A stretch of 64,000 nucleotides of DNA. It comes from an uncultured Alphaproteobacteria bacterium (lineage in GTDB: Bacteria; Pseudomonadota; Alphaproteobacteria; Rs-D84). Under the pieces are notes generated by a model. That model was not told where the DNA came from. It searched no databases and was given only the letters and a program-made list of their open reading frames with translations. The position numbers and the translations under genes were made by a program. Of this stretch, positions 8,648 through 16,643 are shown in pieces; within the stretch, counting starts at the first letter, position 1, and each line of letters opens with the position of its first letter. Location: assembly GCA_947175875.1 (NCBI GenBank), contig CAMWON010000001.1:1-64000 (forward strand), given 5' to 3'.

Positions 8648-9897
8648 GCTTCTTCTCCTCCCAAGAAAGGGACAGCCCCGTAACGTCCATTGATATAGTC
8701 TTTTTCTAAATCCTTATCAAATCGCGGATTAATATCGGTTAATGGATATAATTTGCTGGCTCCTTCTTCATCTTTTTCTGTAAACCATATTTCATCTACA
8801 CGCCATATTTCATGCGTTAATAACATTGTATTATGCAATGCAACTATTATCTGTCCTCCCATAGAGTCATTTAATAAACTCTTCAACAGTATCTTGCTTA
8901 AAAAAGGATGAAATAAACTATCAAATTCATCCAAAAGCATTAATTTAGCCCCTGGCATATTTTTGTATGAATATAACAAAAAACCGAGTTTAAACAACTT
9001 AATAGTTCCAGCAGATTCCTTTGATAAAGGAAAAGGAACTTCTCCATGCTTCATAATAAGATTCTGAACCTTGACCTGCCCATCTTCAGATTTAAAGATA
9101 TAATAATCATCCCCAATCTGTCGGATAAGAGCATGTCCAGGAAGCAATTTAGACAAATCCGGATCCTTCGCCACTTGCTCTGGAGTAGCGGACGGTAAGT
9201 TTTTAAACTCAATACTTGTTATCCCCGTATCAGCTTGTTTTAACAAATTTGTTAAAAATTGCTTAAACTGTGGTTCTTGAAACCCATAATAAATATTTCC
9301 AGCTGGCACTTCTGTTTTCGGATCAAAAAAAGCTATCCCCCTAAAAAATTCATCTATATTTATAAAATGTTCATAACCTTTTATCTTATTATCAACTACT
9401 CCATCACTAATGATTTTTGCAATAAGAGCCACATCTTTAGGAAAACTTCTATTTTTATACCAATCATTCTGAAAATGTTTTCCATATTCTACAGAAAGTT
9501 TATCGCGATTAAACAACAAGTTAACTTTGCTTTTTTCAACAAAATTCATTTCTTCACTAAGAATCTCTTTAGAATCAAACACTATTCTATAAAAATATTT
9601 AATTCCATTAGATTCAAACCCAACCTCAAATTCTGTTGGCACATCAGACTTTTGCATAAAAGAATACAGAGTATTCAACGGTAAAATTGACTGAAGAGAA
9701 ACAAATCTATGCAAAAAACCTATAGCACGTAGCAAGTTCGTTTTTCCTGAAGCGTTGGCCCCATATATAGCAACACCAGAAAGCCATTTGTTACCAATAA
9801 GATGTTCTTTATGCTTTTGAATGCTTGTTCTTGCCATAGATAAAGTAACTTTATCTTTAAAAGAAGAAAAATTAGAAACTGAAAAGTTTATGAGCAT
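8626..9897 (-). CDS. rloA: RloA-like AAA15/OLD-type ATPase
   Basis: A 423-residue SMC/ABC-like ATPase. The start MLINFSVSNFSSFKD is typical of AAA15-family sensors. Walker A is YGANASGKTNLL near residue 48. The signature-like region SAGTIKLFKLGFLL is near 294 and the Walker B LMLLDEFDSLFHP near 321, followed by the switch-like ALHN. It is the first gene of a rloA-rloB pair (22-nt overlap) and is transcribed towards the MuF-C-like gene. By analogy with other AAA15-nuclease pairs it would sense phage and control the RloB effector. The 137-nt region in front carries palindromes that could be operators. Confidence 0.8.
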   Translation of the reverse strand: MLINFSVSNFSSFKDKVTLSMARTSIQKHKEHLIGNKWLSGVAIYGANASGKTNLLRAIGFLHRFVSLQSILPLNTLYSFMQKSDVPTEFEVGFESNGIKYFYRIVFDSKEILSEEMNFVEKSKVNLLFNRDKLSVEYGKHFQNDWYKNRSFPKDVALIAKIISDGVVDNKIKGYEHFINIDEFFRGIAFFDPKTEVPAGNIYYGFQEPQFKQFLTNLLKQADTGITSIEFKNLPSATPEQVAKDPDLSKLLPGHALIRQIGDDYYIFKSEDGQVKVQNLIMKHGEVPFPLSKESAGTIKLFKLGFLLYSYKNMPGAKLMLLDEFDSLFHPFLSKILLKSLLNDSMGGQIIVALHNTMLLTHEIWRVDEIWFTEKDEEGASKLYPLTDINPRFDKDLEKDYINGRYGAVPFLGGEEAWREIIK

Positions 9898-10034
9898 TTT
9901 TACACCTCTTTTGATAAAAAAGTAACATATTTTACCAAAAAGTCAATATAAATGTGATTTTTTCACATTTAATCGTCATTTTTACTAAATACATGCCACA
10001 TTTTTACAAAATTGTAACTTTTTTCTAACATTCC
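9898..10034 (-). promoter_or_regulatory. rloAB promoter region with palindromic operator candidates
   Basis: This AT-rich gap between integrase and rloA contains an inverted repeat, AAATGTGA (9950-9957) and TCACATTT (9963-9970), separated by five Ts. A second short palindrome of the TTACAA-AA-TTGTAA kind lies near 10003-10018. Such symmetric sites suggest control of rloAB by a dimeric regulator. No such regulator gene is seen in the visible part of the island. Confidence 0.35.
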
Positions 10035-11216
10035 TTATTTAACGCTCTTTTCTCCCAACTCGACCATGCGGTCGGCGGCTTTTTGCATTGCCTCTAATAC
10101 AGGATCTAATGATACTCTGGCATAAACCATCGTTGCGCTGGTGGACTTATGCCCCAGTGATTTACCTATGATCGGCAGGCTAGCACCTGTAATAGCCTGC
10201 ATACTGCCGTTTGTACGGCGCATATCATGCAAGCGAAAATCTGCTATGCCGGCACGCGCTAACAGTTCTCGCCATGGCTTTTTAGGGTCTTCTAAGTGGC
10301 CGCTTTTACTCTTATTACTAGGCAAAACCCACTCAAAATTCGTATTTTGGTTGATTTTTAACAAAAGTTCCCTTAATTGCTTCACCATCGGCACCCGGTG
10401 CGGTTCATCATTCTTGGTATCCGGGAAATACATATAATTGTTCTCAAAGTCTACCTGGGACCAGCGCATAGTCAAAACATTACTGCGACGCTGGCCAGAA
10501 AACAGAGAAATCCAAACATAAGCCTTAAAAACATCGTTCTGTTCGTTATTCAATGCAGCAAAGAACTTTGGGAACTCGTCCGATTGCAAGAATCTATCAC
10601 GGCTTTTTTCAGGAAACTTTCGAATACCAACCGCCGGATTCTCATGTCCATTCATATAACCATATTTTGCCGCGATAACATACATGTGCTTAATCAATGA
10701 CAAGACCCGGTTCGCCGTATAAGAACTATGTGTCTGTTTAGTCTTGTTATGTAATTTTTCAATCTCAGTAGATTTAATGCTTAATAATTTACGATGATGA
10801 AAATCCCCCAGTCGATGTGTAAAGATACTGTCGTCATTGGCAACCGAACGGGGCTTTTTATGTACAAACGAATATTCCGGCTTATACACCTTTTCATAAA
10901 AGTCTTTGAAAGAGATATCATGCAAAGCCTCACGACGCTTTTGGCTTGGGTCTTTGCCTTTGGTCGCCATTTCACGCATGGTATGCGCCTCTGCCCTGGC
11001 ATCAATCAGCTTAATATCACCAACGCGCCCTATTTTAGTACGCAGGGCCGTACCTTGGAACTTCAAATAAGAATAATAAGTCTTGGTCCCACCATAGGTC
11101 ACAATGACACACAAGCCATCCTTGGTTCCGGAATCATAATACGCCACCTGGCCAGATGCCGGAATCGGTAAAGCCTCCAATCCACGTTCAGTAAAATTAA
11201 AAGCATTCTTTGCCAT
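10035..11216 (-). CDS. int: P4-type tyrosine integrase
   Basis: A 393-residue integrase with the N-terminal arm-binding domain of P4-like enzymes (DUF4102; F-T-E-R-G-L-E-A-L-P, then G-x-K-T-Y-Y). The core-binding domain follows. The catalytic domain has the conserved arginine in SLFSGQRRSNVLTM, the HDMRRT box and LGHKSTSATMVYARV, which supplies the last histidine and the tyrosine. All catalytic residues appear present, so it is probably functional. It points away from the tRNA fragment at 11700-11736, which it likely uses as attachment site. P4-type integrases usually target tRNA 3' ends. Confidence 0.93.
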   Translation of the reverse strand: MAKNAFNFTERGLEALPIPASGQVAYYDSGTKDGLCVIVTYGGTKTYYSYLKFQGTALRTKIGRVGDIKLIDARAEAHTMREMATKGKDPSQKRREALHDISFKDFYEKVYKPEYSFVHKKPRSVANDDSIFTHRLGDFHHRKLLSIKSTEIEKLHNKTKQTHSSYTANRVLSLIKHMYVIAAKYGYMNGHENPAVGIRKFPEKSRDRFLQSDEFPKFFAALNNEQNDVFKAYVWISLFSGQRRSNVLTMRWSQVDFENNYMYFPDTKNDEPHRVPMVKQLRELLLKINQNTNFEWVLPSNKSKSGHLEDPKKPWRELLARAGIADFRLHDMRRTNGSMQAITGASLPIIGKSLGHKSTSATMVYARVSLDPVLEAMQKAADRMVELGEKSVK

Positions 11217-11232
11217 GTTTTATTCCTTTATA

Positions 11233-11595
11233 ATCCCCAGATTTCTGGGAATGTGCATTTTTTGCACATATTGAACTGTACGATAAAAACGTACTTTTCT
11301 GCGACAGTGGCATTTTTTGCCACCATCACTGAAATTTGCATAAATATGGGAAAGTTCCGTTTTGGAACACCCAAACCCACAACAATTTGTCAAGACTTAT
11401 GCAAAAATGGAATAAGTCACCAGAATTCGACTATTTCCATTTTAGAAAAAAGCCAGAAAACCGCCTTATCCTTCAGTCGGTTACAAATTGTAACCGGTTG
11501 CCAAGGTTCAGTTATCCGATATTTTCAGACAACTGAATTCGACCCATTACCCAACCTCTTTTGCTACCTATTTGCTACCGCAAGCATTTTTTGCT
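11233..11595. promoter_or_regulatory. Integrase control region with palindromes and GCATTTTTTGC repeats
   Basis: The 594 nt between the integrase and the ABC-F gene hold no convincing gene. Symmetric sites are dense: CCCAGATTTCTGGG (11233-11246), GTGCATTTTTTGCAC (11253-11267), GTGGCATTTTTTGCCAC (11307-11323), CGGTTACAAATTGTAACCG (11478-11496) and AGCATTTTTTGCT (11583-11595). The core GCATTTTTTGC occurs three times with different but always complementary flanks. TTTGCTACC-type repeats lie near 11560-11600. Likely roles are integrase arm sites, excisionase sites or operators. Confidence 0.45.
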
Positions 11596-11699
11596 ACCAT
11601 TTTTGGTTGATTTATGTTAAATTCAACATAAGACACAACCTGCGGAAAATCAAGGAAAATTTAGAATTATTTATCGTAATTTATCGCCTGACCCATTAA

Positions 11700-11736
11700 C
11701 TGAAGGTCTGTGGTTCAAATCCACACTCCGCAACCA
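11700..11736 (+). repeat. 3' tRNA fragment, probable attachment site (att) of the island
   Basis: The sequence carries a complete T-arm (TGTGG, loop TTCAAAT, CCACA) followed by the 3' acceptor strand CTCCGCA, discriminator A and CCA. There is no 5' half: the sequence upstream gives neither a D-arm nor a proper anticodon arm. A terminator follows directly. A 3' tRNA remnant beside an integrase is the classic duplicated att site. The A72-A73 end and TTCAAATCC loop resemble initiator tRNA, but the identity is not certain. The intact copy should sit at the other end of the island. Confidence 0.7.
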
Positions 11737-11741
11737 GTTTC

Positions 11742-11763
11742 GCCCCCATATCGGGGCTTTTTT
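11742..11763 (+). terminator. Intrinsic terminator behind the tRNA fragment
   Basis: GCCCC and GGGGC arms around a short loop, followed by six Ts. It is probably the original terminator of the targeted tRNA gene. Confidence 0.75.
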
Positions 11764-11810
11764 CATTATCAATTGCAAATTGATTCTCCTTAATAATATA
11801 ATAACGCGTC

Positions 11811-13424
11811 ATGCTTGCACGGAATTTATCTTTGTCATTTGGAACGCAAACCGTATATGATGCGGCGGAATTTAATATCGGGCCACGCGACCATGTCGGT
11901 ATTATCGGGGTTAACGGTGCGGGAAAATCAACGCTTTTTAATATAATAACCGGCCGCATTACGCCCGACGCCGGCCATATCGATACCGATGGTGCGCGCA
12001 TCGGGTACCTGGCCCAGACCATAGATATCCCAAACCAGGAAATAAGTGTTTTTGATTTTTTAATGTCCGGCCGGCCGATTGCGGAATTAAACGCCCGGAT
12101 GGCCGAATTATACATTGCGCTGGCCGAAAATCCGGATGATGAAAAAATCGCGGACGATATTGGCAACACCCAGCATGAATTGGAATATTACGATGCATAC
12201 GGTGCCGAAGACGCCCTGCTGGCCATGATTGAGAACATGGGGATTGACGCATCTTGGCTGGATAAGAAAATATCGGAATTATCCGGCGGCCAGAAATCAA
12301 AGGTCGCGTTTGCACGACTGCTGTATTCCATGCCGGATATAATGCTGCTGGACGAGCCGACCAATCATCTGGACGCAACAACCCGTGATTTTGTCACAAA
12401 GTTTCTGCAAAAATATCGCGGCTGTATTTTGGTTATCAGTCATGACAACGATTTTCTAAATTCGATTGCAACCAAAATAATGCATATAGACAAGCAAACG
12501 CATAAAATATCCATATTTGACGGAAACTATGATGCGTATAAAAGAAAATCGGCGGCATTAAAGCACGCCCGCGATGTCAAAATCGCCGAAGAAGAACGCC
12601 GCATTGAGCACCTGTCCGATTTTGTTGCGCGCGCGGCCGCGGCCAGTCCCACGCGCCACGCAATGAAACGTGCGGGCCACGTGCGCGCGGCCCAGCTGCA
12701 AAAAATATTGGAAAACAGAACGCTGCGCGAACAGATTTACAAAAAAGTGAAAATGGATTTGTCGCCCCTGCGCGCCGGCGCCCGTCACCCGATACACATA
12801 GACGATTTGTGGTTCCGGTATCCGGGCGCGCGCCTGCTGTACAGAAAATTGTCCGTGATAATAGAAGGCGGCGAAAGATTTTTAATCGTGGGCGAAAACG
12901 GTGCCGGAAAATCGACCCTGTTAAAACTTATCATGGGAAAATTGACACCGGAACGCGGAAAAATTGAAATAAATCCGAAAACGGACATTGCATACTATGC
13001 CCAGGAGCTGGAACAGTTAAACCCCGACGACAGTGTATTGGACGCGGTCGCATCTGATGACTATACAGATGTTCAACTGCGCGCCGCACTGGGGAATTTT
13101 CTTTTTTCCGGCACGGACATATTCAAAAAAATATCCGTCCTGTCGCCGGGCGAACGCGCACGCGTGGCGTTATGCAAGATATTGTTACAGCGCGGCAACA
13201 TGCTGATATTGGACGAACCAACAAATCATCTTGACCCCGACACCCAGGCGATTATCGGCGACAATTTTCGTGATTTTGCCGGCACAATAATAGTAGTCAG
13301 CCATAATCCGTCCTTTGTTGAACAGATTGGGATTACGCGCATGCTGGTCCTGCCGTCGGGCCGGATAGAAGATTACGACCATGAAAAATTGGAATATTAT
13401 TATTCGGTAAATAATAAAGAATAA
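11811..13424 (+). CDS. ABC-F family ATPase (translation factor type)
   Basis: A 537-residue protein with two ABC domains and no membrane segment. Domain 1 has Walker A GVNGAGKST at residues 33-41, signature LSGGQKSK and Walker B LLDEPTNHLD. Domain 2 has GENGAGKST near 361, a variant signature LSPGERAR and LILDEPTNHLD. A basic linker between them (residues ~240-300) is the usual P-site tRNA interaction motif region. ABC-F proteins act on the ribosome, as in EttA, Uup or YbiT. Which paralogue this is cannot be decided by eye. It is the first core gene to the right of the island. Confidence 0.9.
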   Translation: MLARNLSLSFGTQTVYDAAEFNIGPRDHVGIIGVNGAGKSTLFNIITGRITPDAGHIDTDGARIGYLAQTIDIPNQEISVFDFLMSGRPIAELNARMAELYIALAENPDDEKIADDIGNTQHELEYYDAYGAEDALLAMIENMGIDASWLDKKISELSGGQKSKVAFARLLYSMPDIMLLDEPTNHLDATTRDFVTKFLQKYRGCILVISHDNDFLNSIATKIMHIDKQTHKISIFDGNYDAYKRKSAALKHARDVKIAEEERRIEHLSDFVARAAAASPTRHAMKRAGHVRAAQLQKILENRTLREQIYKKVKMDLSPLRAGARHPIHIDDLWFRYPGARLLYRKLSVIIEGGERFLIVGENGAGKSTLLKLIMGKLTPERGKIEINPKTDIAYYAQELEQLNPDDSVLDAVASDDYTDVQLRAALGNFLFSGTDIFKKISVLSPGERARVALCKILLQRGNMLILDEPTNHLDPDTQAIIGDNFRDFAGTIIVVSHNPSFVEQIGITRMLVLPSGRIEDYDHEKLEYYYSVNNKE

Positions 13425-13456
13425 AAAAAGCATCCGACGCAGTTACGTCGAATGCC
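13425..13456 (-). terminator. Terminator of rpmJ
   Basis: Arms GCATCCGACG and CGTCGAATGC (one mismatch) are followed on the minus strand by seven Ts (13425-13431). It also lies directly behind the converging ABC-F gene. Confidence 0.7.
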
Positions 13457-13481
13457 AAGAAACCTCGTCAGAATCGCTGAC

Positions 13482-13616
13482 TTATTTTTTCTTAAAGCCC
13501 TGCTTTGCCTTGAACTTAGGATTGTCAGGGTCAATCAAGATGACTTGCTTACCACGGCGAATCTGTTTAATGTTACCGCGTTTTTTCCAAGCCTTTAAAG
13601 AGCTTAAAAATTTCAT
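13482..13616 (-). CDS. rpmJ: 50S ribosomal protein bL36 (zinc-free, type-B-like)
   Basis: A 44-residue basic protein, MKFLSSLKAWKKRG followed by IKQIRRGKQVILIDPDNPKF and a KAKQGFKKK tail. The layout (M-K-[VF]-x-x-S-L-K near the start, R-R-G-[KR]-V-x-[VI]-I, N-P-[KR]-F-K-A-[RK]-Q-G at the end) is that of alphaproteobacterial bL36. The zinc-binding cysteines of the classical form are absent. It stands alone, with its own terminator on the minus strand. Confidence 0.85.
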   Translation of the reverse strand: MKFLSSLKAWKKRGNIKQIRRGKQVILIDPDNPKFKAKQGFKKK

Positions 13617-13928
13617 ATCTAATCCTTTTTGTGACCCGATTATAAACGCTTTTTGTAAAAAATCAAATGATTATTATATTTTTTGTTGTTTTTATTGGTG
13701 CTGTTAGTTTTGTTAAAAACGGTTCTTAATTTTTTATCAACAGGTTTTCAACAAAAAAATCCCGGTTTTTTCCGGTGTTTTTGAATTGTTGTTGAAAAAT
13801 GGCCGTGTTAAATTAACTGTTAATAAATATTGGGTTATTAACGTTTTTAACAAAAAATCCGGCAACGTTTTTATACTTGTTGAAAATTGTCGAAATTGTT
13901 ATAATTCCGTTAAAAGAGAATGTAGGCA
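13617..13928 (+). promoter_or_regulatory. AT-rich intergenic region with virB3 promoter and TGTTGAAAA motifs
   Basis: No gene is seen in these 312 nt. The virB3-side promoter candidate is TTGTTG (13877-13882), 17-nt spacer, TATAAT (13900-13905) with an extended -10 TG. Upstream are one DnaA-box-like TTATCAACA (13734-13742), TTTTCAACA (13745-13753) and TGTTGAAAA at 13790-13798 and 13878-13886. The DnaA-box clustering is only suggestive. Confidence 0.4.
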
Positions 13929-14225
13929 ATGAAACAGCAGGTTTTAAAGGCTTTGGCAAACCCGGCGCGCATATTTTATGTGCCGTATTCGCTGGCTGTA
14001 ATGAACTTTTCCATACAGTTTTTAATATTTGTCGTGATATTTGTCGTGGTTCTTGCCGCCAGCCGCGGCAAGGTTGCGATAAACCCTATGTTTTTTCTGT
14101 TGTCTTTGATTGGCGTTCATATGATTCTGGCCGTTTTTTCCAAGCGCGAGCCGCAACTGGCCCAAATCATATCCGCGAAAATAAGGTTAATAAAAGAAAA
14201 AATCCCACGGAGGCTGGTATCGTAA
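13929..14225 (+). CDS. virB3: Type IV secretion protein VirB3
   Basis: A 98-residue membrane protein with the VirB3 pattern: a short N-terminal segment (LANPARIFYVPYSLAVMNF), two adjacent hydrophobic helices (~25-50 and ~55-75) and a basic C-terminus. It ends one base before the virB4 start, the standard virB3-virB4 pairing. VirB3 is an inner-membrane subunit that associates with the VirB4 ATPase. The other Vir genes present here are virB4 next door and virD4 at 22949. Confidence 0.85.
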   Translation: MKQQVLKALANPARIFYVPYSLAVMNFSIQFLIFVVIFVVVLAASRGKVAINPMFFLLSLIGVHMILAVFSKREPQLAQIISAKIRLIKEKIPRRLVS

Positions 14226-16643
14226 ATGAATAACTTTTTTCAATATTTTGCCGGCGGCCAGTTCCCGTTGACCATGATTGTCTTGATTATGGCTGTGATT
14301 TTTGTGTTCATAATGCTGCTGATGTACGTACCGGCGCTGGCGCGGCGCGTATTCCCTCAGTTTGGATATACCCATTACGCCCAGTATCTGCCGTTCAAGA
14401 CGGTATTCAGTGATGATTCCTTGGAATTGACGGACGGCGCGCTGACCCGTGTTTGGCGCGTGGCCGGTGTTCAGACGGGTATTCAGGATAATGCGACGCG
14501 TGAAAAGTTTTTGGATTTGCGCGCGGGCCTGTTCAACCAGATACGCGACCCGGGCGTTGTTTTGCGCTTTTTCACCGTTCGCGATGCGAATCCGGAACGC
14601 ACCAATTACGAATTTTCCCAGCCTGTATTGCAAAAGATTTATGACAAATGGCGCGGCCAGGGTCTGCGCATATACGAGAATAATTATTACATTGTCATGA
14701 CGGTGCGTGGCGCTGGCGCGCGGGACAAGTTGAACCAGTACGGCAATCTGCTGGAATCCATTCTGGCGCCGTACCGGCCGGTTGTCATGCGCAACGAAAG
14801 CCGCGAGAACATGGCGAAATTTTTCGGCCGTATTTTGTCGCCGATTACCAAGCCAGAGCCCCTGACCTGCGGCGCGGACATTGCGTCTGTTGCGACGGTT
14901 GACGATGTGGAATTTTTGCCGGGCGGCCTGGTAAAGTACACCAGTGGCGATGCCCAAATGTTCGGCGCCCTGTTGTCGTTCAAGGCGTCGCCGGATTATC
15001 TGGACGAAGAATTTTATGACACGGTATCCACCATCCAGACCGAGATGATATGCATGAACGCGGTCACGATAATGGGGGCGGCCGACGTTGAAATCGTAAT
15101 GCGCCAGCGCCGCAACACCGCATCCGACGACGAAGGCTCCGCACATCAGCAGATTGCCGAGGCGGTCGATGCCATGGATGAAAACATATCCGGCAACCAA
15201 AGTCTGGTGAATTATTATCCGTTGTTTATTTTGTTCGGCGCGACGGAAAAAGACGTCATGGCGCATGTGGACGAGTTCAAAAAAATATCAGCCCAGTTCG
15301 GAATATCGCCGGTGGTCGAAGATTTCGCGGCCAAGGTTTCTTGGTTTGCCCAGATTCCGGGCTTTGATGTTTTCCCGCGCAGTTTCAAGATGCTGTCGAA
15401 AACGGCGGCGATAAGCGTTCCGATGTCGTCAACACCGCGCGGTGTCGCCAATTCCGATTGGGGTCCGGGCCCGCTGGTCGTGTTCCCGACGGCCCAGGGC
15501 ACGCCGTATATGTTCCAGTTTCATGTTTCCGACAAGCCGGCCGCGGTTGCGCATACATTGACAATCGGCCCCACCGGCGGCGGTAAGACGACATTGTTCT
15601 CGTTTCTAATCGCCCAGTCTTTGCGTTATCCGAAATTAAAGGCGTTCTTTTTCGACCGCAACAAAGGGGCCGAGATATTTACCCTGGCCGTTGGCGGAAA
15701 ATATATCACCATGCAGGGCAAGGAAAAAACGTCGGACCCGATGGAACAGACGTTCCAGACACATTTGAATCCGTTGAAAATGCCGGATTCGGCGGCAAAC
15801 CGTGCGTTTTTGCGCCGCTGGTTCTCCATTATCACGAACCAGAACGACGCGGCGGCGGCTGATGAAATCGCACGCGCGGTATCGGTAAATTTTGACTATC
15901 TGGCGCCGCGCGACCGGTTGTTGAAAAACCTGTGGGAAAGCTGTTTTTCATCGGCGGGCAACATGCGTCCGGCATTGAAAAAATGGGTGGACCCATTGCA
16001 GTACGGCCATATGTTTAACGAGGAATCGGATACTTTGGATTTGCAGTCGCGCTTGACCACGTTCGATTTCACGGAAATTCTGCAGGACGAGGTTTTGGCC
16101 CCCGCGGTCATATCGTATATTCTGCACAGAATAAACACCACGACGGTTGCGGGCGGAAATCCGTCGCTGATTATGATTGACGAAACGGCGCCGATGCTGG
16201 AAAACAAAATGTTCCGCGACAACTTTATCGCGGGCCTGCAAGAGGGACGCAAAAACCGCCAGGCATACATGGCCGCGTTCCAGCGTGCGAACGTTCTGGA
16301 TAAATTGGGCATCGGCGACGTTGTCCGCGGCCAGGCCCAGACGGTTCTGTTCTTCCGCAATCCGGCGGCGGATGCAAATGATTATGCGCACTGGAATTTG
16401 AATCCGCTGGAAATGGCGTTTATTCAGGGCAAGGCGTATCCGAATTTAAAGCGCGCTGTGTTGCTGTCGCGGCCCGTGACGGGTGAATCCGTTATTTTGA
16501 ATACGGAACTGGGTGGCCTGGGCAATCTGCTGCGTCTGTTTGAATCCGGACGCTCGTCGGTGTTGCTGGCCGAAGAGCTGTATAAAATGTATGGTACAAA
16601 TTTCGTATCGGAATATCTAAAACGTCAAGGCGGCGATGTATAA
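14226..16643 (+). CDS. virB4: Type IV secretion ATPase VirB4
   Basis: An 805-residue CagE/TrbE/VirB4 family ATPase. An N-terminal hydrophobic stretch (~15-40) is followed by the long VirB4 N-domain, then Walker A IGPTGGGKTTLFSFL near residue 447 and Walker B SLIMIDETAPML near 640. The motif AAFQRANVLDKL lies in the expected arginine-finger region. Unlike many VirB4 proteins it has an N-terminal membrane anchor of its own. It overlaps the next gene by 8 nt, so at least virB3-virB4 and the following envelope ORF form one operon. Its role is to energise pilus/substrate assembly at the inner membrane. Confidence 0.93.
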   Translation: MNNFFQYFAGGQFPLTMIVLIMAVIFVFIMLLMYVPALARRVFPQFGYTHYAQYLPFKTVFSDDSLELTDGALTRVWRVAGVQTGIQDNATREKFLDLRAGLFNQIRDPGVVLRFFTVRDANPERTNYEFSQPVLQKIYDKWRGQGLRIYENNYYIVMTVRGAGARDKLNQYGNLLESILAPYRPVVMRNESRENMAKFFGRILSPITKPEPLTCGADIASVATVDDVEFLPGGLVKYTSGDAQMFGALLSFKASPDYLDEEFYDTVSTIQTEMICMNAVTIMGAADVEIVMRQRRNTASDDEGSAHQQIAEAVDAMDENISGNQSLVNYYPLFILFGATEKDVMAHVDEFKKISAQFGISPVVEDFAAKVSWFAQIPGFDVFPRSFKMLSKTAAISVPMSSTPRGVANSDWGPGPLVVFPTAQGTPYMFQFHVSDKPAAVAHTLTIGPTGGGKTTLFSFLIAQSLRYPKLKAFFFDRNKGAEIFTLAVGGKYITMQGKEKTSDPMEQTFQTHLNPLKMPDSAANRAFLRRWFSIITNQNDAAAADEIARAVSVNFDYLAPRDRLLKNLWESCFSSAGNMRPALKKWVDPLQYGHMFNEESDTLDLQSRLTTFDFTEILQDEVLAPAVISYILHRINTTTVAGGNPSLIMIDETAPMLENKMFRDNFIAGLQEGRKNRQAYMAAFQRANVLDKLGIGDVVRGQAQTVLFFRNPAADANDYAHWNLNPLEMAFIQGKAYPNLKRAVLLSRPVTGESVILNTELGGLGNLLRLFESGRSSVLLAEELYKMYGTNFVSEYLKRQGGDV

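Larger units (their letters stand above)
1..11736. mobile_element. Right part of an integrated genomic island (defence island)
   Basis: All genes here are visibly more AT-rich than the core genes right of 11.8 kb. The stretch contains a P4-type tyrosine integrase at 10035-11216 next to a 3'-terminal tRNA fragment at 11700-11736, the usual end structure of tRNA-targeted islands. Cargo is a three-gene restriction-modification-like operon, a MuF-C-like ORF and a RloA/RloB pair. The left end lies outside the window, so total size and the intact tRNA target are unknown. Island status is inferred from these three signs together. Confidence 0.75.

Noticed and set aside
11253..11699. 148-aa plus-strand reading frame in the integrase control region
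   Set aside because: Composition is biased by the A/T tracts and palindromes, it has no ribosome binding site, and no recognisable motif; it overlaps the regulatory sites.
14187..15266. Long minus-strand frame opposite virB4
   Set aside because: The plus-strand VirB4 is certain; the His/Arg/Asn-rich translation is typical of the antisense of a GC-rich third-position gene.
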